Below, one piece after another: positions 58,836 through 64,000 of a stretch of DNA of 64,000 nucleotides; the first letter of the stretch is position 1, and the number at the start of each line of letters is the position of its first letter. The notes below the pieces were generated by a model that saw only the letters and a program-made list of their open reading frames with translations, was not told the DNA's origin and ran no database searches. Made by a program: the position numbers and the translations under genes. Source of the DNA: Verrucomicrobiota bacterium (GTDB lineage: Bacteria > Verrucomicrobiota > Verrucomicrobiia > Limisphaerales > DSYF01); NCBI GenBank assembly GCA_025457615.1, contig JALOTZ010000008.1, forward strand, positions 1 through 64,000, in the 5' to 3' direction.

Positions 58836-61526
58836 TTCCCCGCCCCAACGGCCCAGGAGTTTCAGCAAGGCAGGCAGAAATGTCAGGCTCACAATCATGC
58901 AGGTGGCCATGCCGATGGACATGACGTAGCCCAGGCTCCGGATGCCTTGGTGTTGTCCGAGGATAAGGGAGCCGAAGCCGGCGATGGTGGTGAGGTTGGA
59001 CACCAGGACCGCCTTGCCGGTGCTCCGGCCCAGGATGCTGGGATCGTGTTCCTCGGCAAACCGGTTGAGAATGTTGATGCCGTTGGCCACACCGACCCCG
59101 ATGATGAGGGGAAGGGTCATGATGTTGGCCGGGTTGAACGGTATGCCAGCCAGTCCCATCACACCGCACAGCCACAGGAATCCGACCCCGACCGGCATGA
59201 GGGCCAGCACCAGCGTCAGCAGGCTTCGGAAGTGGATCAGGACCATGATGGAAATGGCGGCCAGCGCATACCAGGCGGCTTCCTTGTAGCTGTTCACGAG
59301 CAGCGATGTGTACTCATAAAGCTGCACTGGCGTGCCGGTCACCTCGGGATCCACCGTGCGCATTTGTGACACGAACTCCTCCTGGTTTTCGCGCTGCCAG
59401 ATATCCTTCTTGGGATACACCTGCAGCAGGTGCTTGCCGGTCACGCCCACGAAGCGCTGCCGCAGCGGCTCCGGCAGATCCTGGACGCGCATCCCTTCCC
59501 GGTCATCCTGATGGCGCAGGGCCTCGAACGTGGCCCCCACGTCCTGCAAGAGCGCGGTTTGGTACTGGGTGAGTTTCCCGGCCACGACCTGGCGTTGCGC
59601 GCCCTGGCCGGCCAGCGCCTCCTTCCGCAGTTCAAAGACCGATTCGCGCAGGGAGCGGACGCTGTTGGAAAGCGAAACCTCCTCGGGCGGAATCTCGTCC
59701 AAGGCCAGCCCGAGGTACCCCTGGAGCGCGTAAAGCGTGCGCGTCAACTCGGGCACATTGACCCGGTTGGTGTCTGGCGGCCGGAAGTCGAGGTCCTCGA
59801 TCTCCGACTTGATCTCCCGGATCAACCCGAGCTTGGGCTGCGGATCCTGGATGAGGTATTGGGCCATGGAATCGATGCTGGCCACGCTGGGCAGTTGCAG
59901 GAGCCGTTGTTCGAGTTCCTGGGCCTGCTCGGCGCTGTCGGCCAGCACGGCGCCGAAGATCACGGACTTGTCGGTGGAATCGATCAGCTTCTTCTCGCAC
60001 AGTACGGCGGGCAGGCCGGCGCTCTGCATGTTGAGGAGATCGTAGTCGAAGGCCACCTTGCGCGACTCCAACACCGCCCAAAGCGAGACCACCCCCACCA
60101 GCCCGGACACCAGCCGCGGGCGCCGAAGCCAGAGCCGCTCCAGACGGACGCGACGATCCGGATGCAGGGAAAGCTCGTGATCCAGCACATTCTGCCGTCC
60201 CCGCAGGAGCAGCACGGGCAGCAGGGTCATCATGGGCGCCAGGCAAATGAGCAACCCGCCGCCACAAATGATACCCATCTCCTGGATGCCCTTGAAGTTG
60301 GTGAAGCCCATGGCCAGAAACGCCAGGGCGGTGGTCAGCGCGCCGGTGATGATGCCGCGCCCAGTGCGGACCAAGGCCAGCCGCAGCGAGGCCTCCTCGG
60401 TCCTGCCATGCCGCAACTCCTCCTCGTACCGCGAGATGAGGTGAACCCCGAAGTCGATGGCCAATCCGTTGAGGATCGGCACAAACGTCACCGTGAGGAT
60501 GTTCAGGTGTCCGATGGCCAGGGTGGCGAACGCCAGCGTGTAGGCGATGCCGGCCAGCAGACAGAGCGTTGCCTTCAAGGGCCGTCCGGTTTCCTTGTAG
60601 GCGTAAACAAAAATCAGCGCGCACAGGAACAGGGACACGAAGCTGGCCACGGTGGAATCCTTCTGCGACTGCACCATCTCATCGAGTTCCAGCACGGGTT
60701 CGCCGGTCAAACCGGCATTGACGCCGGTGACCTCGAGTTGGGTCGCCTGCAGGAGTGCGCGCATGCGCCCGACGGCCTCGGCTTTCACCTGCTCGTTGAG
60801 CGGGTTGGCCGTGATGAGGTAAATGGTCCCGTTGGCAAAAGTGATGTAGCTACCCTGCTGCGCCTCCGAGCCCGCGCCAAACAGGGCCTCGACCCCCGGG
60901 GAAGGGGGAATGCCCGGACGGGGCAGCGCGGCGGTGGCTTGGTCCACGATGCCTTGCAGGGCGGGAAACGCCCGGATGAGCGCGTCATTCCCGGCGTTTT
61001 GACCTCGGCTGGCGGTGCGGATCTGGGTGTTCACCAGCTCGAAGAGCGAAACGAGGTTGGTCGCCTGGCTGAACTGGGTCAGGAACGGCCGGAACTCGCC
61101 CAACGTCTTGCGCAGCTCTCTCAGGTCCGATTCCGGCACAAACAGCAGCGCCTTGGATCCCAACATCCGCAGGTCGCCTTTCCAGAACACATTGCAGAGC
61201 AGGTTCGTCTCGACCTCGAGTTTGGCCCCCAGGCGCTCGACAAACTGGCGGTTCTTCTCGGGATTCTCGCTCTCGACCACCACCACCAGGTCGTCCTGCA
61301 AAGGAAACTCCTTCTTCAACCTGAGGAAGTTCTGGTGGTAATGCTTGTCCTCCCCCACCAACCCGGAACGGTCCACCCGAAACTCGAGCCCAAAAACCGT
61401 GATGAAGATGCTGGCAACGGTGAGCACCGCATGCACCAGCAGCACCGGACGCCGGTGGCGGAAGACCAGGTCCGCCACCCCCCCCAGGAACCAGTCAGCC
61501 CAGGACTTGGACGCGGGTTCAGTCAT
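58776..61526 (-). CDS. HpnN-like RND/MMPL-family exporter
   Basis: A 916-residue RND transporter with two sets of transmembrane helices and two periplasmic loops. Set 1 includes LNILTVTFVPILNGLAIDFG and GALTTALAFLAMGFTNFKG; set 2 includes MTLPLIIGVGVANGINILNR and IAGFGSLILGQHQGIRSLG. The layout matches HpnN, which moves hopanoids to the outer membrane in Rhodopseudomonas. hpnH and hpnJ elsewhere in the window support this. Other lipid substrates are possible for MMPL relatives. It precedes no other transporter part. yebC lies upstream with a 3-bp gap, probably in one transcript. Confidence 0.78.
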   Translation of the reverse strand: MTEPASKSWADWFLGGVADLVFRHRRPVLLVHAVLTVASIFITVFGLEFRVDRSGLVGEDKHYHQNFLRLKKEFPLQDDLVVVVESENPEKNRQFVERLGAKLEVETNLLCNVFWKGDLRMLGSKALLFVPESDLRELRKTLGEFRPFLTQFSQATNLVSLFELVNTQIRTASRGQNAGNDALIRAFPALQGIVDQATAALPRPGIPPSPGVEALFGAGSEAQQGSYITFANGTIYLITANPLNEQVKAEAVGRMRALLQATQLEVTGVNAGLTGEPVLELDEMVQSQKDSTVASFVSLFLCALIFVYAYKETGRPLKATLCLLAGIAYTLAFATLAIGHLNILTVTFVPILNGLAIDFGVHLISRYEEELRHGRTEEASLRLALVRTGRGIITGALTTALAFLAMGFTNFKGIQEMGIICGGGLLICLAPMMTLLPVLLLRGRQNVLDHELSLHPDRRVRLERLWLRRPRLVSGLVGVVSLWAVLESRKVAFDYDLLNMQSAGLPAVLCEKKLIDSTDKSVIFGAVLADSAEQAQELEQRLLQLPSVASIDSMAQYLIQDPQPKLGLIREIKSEIEDLDFRPPDTNRVNVPELTRTLYALQGYLGLALDEIPPEEVSLSNSVRSLRESVFELRKEALAGQGAQRQVVAGKLTQYQTALLQDVGATFEALRHQDDREGMRVQDLPEPLRQRFVGVTGKHLLQVYPKKDIWQRENQEEFVSQMRTVDPEVTGTPVQLYEYTSLLVNSYKEAAWYALAAISIMVLIHFRSLLTLVLALMPVGVGFLWLCGVMGLAGIPFNPANIMTLPLIIGVGVANGINILNRFAEEHDPSILGRSTGKAVLVSNLTTIAGFGSLILGQHQGIRSLGYVMSIGMATCMIVSLTFLPALLKLLGRWGGEKNEPSVGEARSTLGQEEPR

Positions 61527-61529
61527 GGG

Positions 61530-62255
61530 TCAGGGCAGTTCCGCATTGGAATAGACCTGCTGCACGTCATCGTGATCTTCCAGCGCCTCGATCAAGTGCG
61601 TGATCGCCCGCGCGGTGGCTTCGTCCTCGACCGGCACCGTCAGTTGGGGCAGCGCCGCCACCTGCACCGCCTCGCACCGGATGCCTTTGGCCTCGATGGC
61701 CCGCTGGACGGATTCCAAGGCGGCGGGTGTGGTCAAAATCTCGTAGCCTTGCTCGTCGGCCTTGAAATCCTCCGCGCCGGCTTCCAGGGCAATCTCCATC
61801 AGGGCATCCTCGGCGGCAGCCTCACGCGCCACCATGATCTGGCCGCGCTTCTGAAACAGGCGGCTCACCGCTCCCTGTGCCGCGATGCTGCCCCCGGCCT
61901 TGGTCACCAGGCTCCGGACCTCGGCCGCCGCGCGGTTCCGGTTGTCCGTCGTGATCTCGGCCAGAATGGCCACCCCACCGGGCGCGTAGATCTCATAGAC
62001 CAGCTCCTCGAAGTTCGAATCCGCACCGCCCCCTGTGGCCTTCTGCAGCGCCCGTTCAATGTTGTCCTTGGGCAGGCTGGCCGCGCGGCACTTGAGCAAC
62101 ACCATCCGCAGCCGCGGATTCAAGCCGGGATCGCCCCCGCCCAGCTTGGCGGCGACGGTGATCTCGCGGGACAACTTGGCGAACACCTTGCCCCGCTTGG
62201 CGTCGATGGCGCCCTTGAACCGCTTGACCTTCGCCCATTTGCTATGACCGGCCAT
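61530..62255 (-). CDS. yebC: YebC/PmpR-family DNA-binding or translation-linked protein
   Basis: The 241 residues begin MAGHSKWAKVKRFKGAIDAK, the diagnostic YebC start. It continues with KLSREITVAAKLGGGDPGLN, PKDNIERALQKATGG and YEIYAPGGVAILAEITTDNRNR. YebC proteins were named as transcription regulators; some are now linked to ribosome function at proline stretches. Upstream is an octamer repeat array. The exporter gene starts 3 bp downstream, so the pair is co-transcribed. Confidence 0.95.
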   Translation of the reverse strand: MAGHSKWAKVKRFKGAIDAKRGKVFAKLSREITVAAKLGGGDPGLNPRLRMVLLKCRAASLPKDNIERALQKATGGGADSNFEELVYEIYAPGGVAILAEITTDNRNRAAAEVRSLVTKAGGSIAAQGAVSRLFQKRGQIMVAREAAAEDALMEIALEAGAEDFKADEQGYEILTTPAALESVQRAIEAKGIRCEAVQVAALPQLTVPVEDEATARAITHLIEALEDHDDVQQVYSNAELP

Positions 62256-62277
62256 GTGTTGGGTGATTCGTCACCGT

Positions 62278-62325
62278 GTTGAAGGGTGGAAAGGTTGAAT
62301 CGTGGAATTGTTCAATTGTGGAAAG
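62278..62325 (+). repeat. Octamer array GTKGAANN, six units, before yebC
   Basis: GTTGAAGG, GTGGAAAG, GTTGAATC, GTGGAATT, GTTCAATT and GTGGAAAG follow with exact 8-bp spacing, alternating T and G at position 3. The array starts 22 bp upstream of the yebC start codon on the opposite strand sense. It is much less GC-rich than its surroundings. Confidence 0.7.
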
Positions 62326-62398
62326 TTCGCCTCGTGGACTGTGGCGGCGTGAACGGGGGAGCGGGCGGGGTCATCTCCGGAGCGGCAGGGAAACGGCG

Positions 62399-62761
62399 CT
62401 ACGCGGTGGCGCCTCCAACGCCTTCGCCCGCCGGCTCCACAAACACCGCCGTGCCATAGCACAGCACCTCGGTGATGCCGGGGCCGATCTCGGTGGCATC
62501 GTAACGCACGCCGATGACCGCGTTGGCCCCCAGTTCGCCCGCGTGAGTCAACATCAGTTCAAAGGCATCCGAGCGCGTCCGTTCGCAGAGCGATGTGTAA
62601 ACGGTGATGTTGCCCCCAACCAGGGTCTGCAGGCTGGCTCCGAGATTCCCGATGACAGACCGGGACCGCACGATGATGCCGCGGACCACGCCCAGGTTCT
62701 TGCGGACCCGGTAGCCGGGCAGATCGAAGGTCGTGGTGGTGAGCGGATGTGTCTGGCTCAT
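62399..62761 (-). CDS. YbjQ/UPF0145-family protein
   Basis: A 120-residue protein from the ATG at 62761 ([10 protein letters not shown]). Features are [28 protein letters not shown]-like helix segments ([20 protein letters not shown]) and [21 protein letters not shown], which match the YbjQ fold that forms pentameric rings. The family's role is unknown, with a suggested link to metal or stress response. The C-terminal Gly/Ala tail is unstructured. It is downstream of the amidotransferase gene by 258 bp. Confidence 0.85.
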   Translation of the reverse strand: MSQTHPLTTTTFDLPGYRVRKNLGVVRGIIVRSRSVIGNLGASLQTLVGGNITVYTSLCERTRSDAFELMLTHAGELGANAVIGVRYDATEIGPGITEVLCYGTAVFVEPAGEGVGGATA

Positions 62762-63019
62762 AAACAGGCGCCCATTCAACACCAGCCGCACCTGGGGAAA
62801 AAGTCGAATCTTGCGCCGGCCCCGGGAGACCCGGCGGAGGCAGCCGTTGTTCGCCACCCCGGCTCGTTTCATCGGGATTCAACCGACGAACCGGCGGGCG
62901 GCACTTTGGCCACCACCAACAGTCCTTTCAGTGCGGCGAACGCGATATCGCCCCCCGGTGACAAGCCCACCGAGAGTGGACCGGACCCATGCTCCTCGTC
63001 ATAGCAGGCGTGCCGCACC

Positions 63020-63706
63020 TCACCCGAGGCGGTCCAGGACGGACGCCAGGAGACGGTTGGCTTCCTGAAACTGCGGGTGCGCGGTCCGCATGGCGCACGC
63101 CTCCTGCACAAACCGGCCCGGGGCAAGGTCACCCGGACAGTTTTGAATCAACGCTTCCACACTTTCAGGGGTGCTCTCGAGATGGAACTGCAGGCCCAGG
63201 ACACGCGGACCGATGGCGAACGCCTGGTGGGCGCAGCCGTCGCTCTGGGCCAGCCGGGTCGCGCCGGCCGGCAAGTCGAAGGTTTCCCCATGCCAATGGA
63301 AGGCGGTGAAGGCGGCGGGCAGAACACTGAACACGGGATGCGTCCCCGCCTCCGGCGTTTGGCGCACGGGAAACCAGCCGATCTCGCGGTGCTCGTTGAC
63401 CCACACCTGCGCGCCCATGGCCTGGGCGATGAGCTGCGCCCCCAGACAGATGCCGAGCACACCTTTGCCATTCTCGATCGCGTGCCGAATGAATCGCTGT
63501 TCCGGGCGCAGCCAGTCGAAGCGCTCCTCGTCATGGACGCTCATGGGTCCGCCCAGAATCACCAGCAGGTCGAACGCGTCCCGGCCGGGCAGCGGTTCGT
63601 TGGCGAACAGGCGGACCACGGAAACCGGGAAACCGCGGGCAGCCGCCCAGGCGCCAATCCCCGCCGGGCCTTCGAAGGAAACATGCTGGAGACAGACGAT
63701 CCTCAC
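63020..63706 (-). CDS. Class I glutamine amidotransferase-like protein
   Basis: This 228-residue protein has the triad nucleophile in GVLGICLGAQLIAQAMGA and the His/Glu in VLGLQFHLESTPESVE. LVILGGPMSVHDEERFDWL is the oxyanion-side motif of the GMP-synthase-like group of stand-alone amidotransferases. Members may act on gamma-glutamyl compounds. The substrate is not visible. The start overlaps the upstream S10 peptidase gene stop by 4 bp, so translation is coupled. Confidence 0.85.
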   Translation of the reverse strand: MRIVCLQHVSFEGPAGIGAWAAARGFPVSVVRLFANEPLPGRDAFDLLVILGGPMSVHDEERFDWLRPEQRFIRHAIENGKGVLGICLGAQLIAQAMGAQVWVNEHREIGWFPVRQTPEAGTHPVFSVLPAAFTAFHWHGETFDLPAGATRLAQSDGCAHQAFAIGPRVLGLQFHLESTPESVEALIQNCPGDLAPGRFVQEACAMRTAHPQFQEANRLLASVLDRLG

Positions 63707-64000
63707 GGCTTGAGGAATTCCTCGAGATCCTTCTGCAGCTTCCGCAGGTCCGCCTTGTTCACGTACATCATGTGGCCGGATTCATATTCGGCCAGCGTGA
63801 GGTTGCGGCGCAGGACGGGATCGATTTGCAGGTGGTCCAGACTGTGGCGCATGCCGTCCATGGGCGTGGCCAGGTCGCGCAACCCCACCAGCACCAGCAC
63901 GCGCAAGCTGGGATTCTGGCTCATCACCGAGGCGAGCTTGCCCGACACGTTCGGATAGCTGTCCCGGGTCTCGAAGTCCCACGGTTTCACCCCGGCAATG
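63703..64000 (-). CDS. S10 serine carboxypeptidase-like protein, C-terminus only
   Basis: The frame continues past the window edge (IAGVKPWDFETRDSYPN), so only the last 99 or so residues are seen. It carries the S10 catalytic Asp in LVLVGLRDLATP and His in AEYESGHMMYVNK, plus the typical LDHLQIDPVLRRNLT. S10 carboxypeptidases are usually exported. The catalytic Ser lies outside the window. Confidence 0.8.
   Translation of the reverse strand, partial: IAGVKPWDFETRDSYPNVSGKLASVMSQNPSLRVLVLVGLRDLATPMDGMRHSLDHLQIDPVLRRNLTLAEYESGHMMYVNKADLRKLQKDLEEFLKP

Noticed and set aside
59430-62282. 950-codon plus-strand ORF
   Set aside because: Shadow of the HpnN-like exporter and yebC, with no recognisable domain.
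62869-63132. Short minus-strand ORF between the amidotransferase and ybjQ genes
   Set aside because: A 49-codon version from GTG 63018 is open, but the composition is ordinary, there is no good ribosome site and no family is recognised.
1-64000. tRNA or rRNA genes
   Set aside because: I looked for T-loop and anticodon-arm patterns by eye and found none outside coding regions. A covariance-model search would be decisive.

Overview
The window is a high-GC bacterial chromosome segment with dense genes on both strands. It most likely comes from a Verrucomicrobiota member of the Limisphaerales/Pedosphaerales type; this is inferred from the gene mix, as no rRNA marker is present. The mix is diderm (LpxD, MlaDEF, TonB-ExbB-ExbD) and hopanoid-modifying (HpnH, HpnJ, an HpnN-like exporter). 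It also has an exosortase-associated TIGR04073-type lipoprotein, SufT/SufS with an IscU-type scaffold, an NrpR-type regulator and many short-period intergenic repeats. No rRNA, tRNA, CRISPR array, prophage or intact insertion sequence was found.

Layout. 1-3.0 kb: the 3' end of an RHS-repeat gene with a variable C-terminal tip, a small membrane protein overlapping it (immunity candidate), and a truncated ISL3-like transposase. 3.1-6.0 kb: an FMN-binding glutamate synthase-like gene divergent from an NrpR-type regulator, with TGCCGTT repeats between them. 6.0-8.4 kb: an outer-membrane SphA/MetA-like protein and a BglII-type restriction endonuclease with an MT-A70 methyltransferase. 8.6-11.5 kb: mnmA and ptsI. 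11.5-14.6 kb: sufT, sufS, a DUF1858-rhodanese protein and an IscU-like scaffold. 14.6-21.6 kb: an RMD1-family protein, lpxD, a SNF2 helicase and a dipeptide epimerase. 21.7-24.9 kb: a small lipoprotein, hpnH and hpnJ. 24.9-32.9 kb: a TPR protein, ispE, three lipoproteins, a cyclic-nucleotide-binding protein, tonB-exbB-exbD and a secreted glucanase-fold protein. 32.9-37.3 kb: a GmhB-like phosphatase with an altered active site, a membrane protein, a decayed creD, ispH, and a winged-helix regulator with a membrane partner; two matching 17-bp dyads flank this regulator unit. 37.5-46.8 kb: an RluA-type synthase, an ABC-F ATPase, xylB, thrS with an apparent leader-peptide attenuator, purE, a hicA remnant and dusB. 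46.9-54.5 kb: dinG, a GT39 glycosyltransferase, fabI, proB, mazG and hisF. 54.5-64 kb: mlaE-mlaF-mlaD, a WPL-repeat secreted protein, an HpnN-like RND exporter, yebC, ybjQ, a glutamine amidotransferase and the 3' end of an S10 carboxypeptidase.

How the genes fit together. Envelope lipids are a recurring theme: isoprenoid precursors (IspE, IspH), hopanoid side-chain chemistry (HpnH, HpnJ), RND export (HpnN-like), lipid A (LpxD), fatty acids (FabI) and phospholipid trafficking (Mla). The strongest regulatory find lies before thrS. A near-consensus promoter leads into a 12-codon reading frame with four Thr codons, followed by mutually exclusive hairpins ending in a T-tract, which is the layout of classical leader-peptide attenuation. 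A second theme is small palindromic or 7/8/9-bp-periodic repeats next to thrS, sufS, yebC, purE, fabI and rluA, and one palindromic element lying in frame inside dinG.
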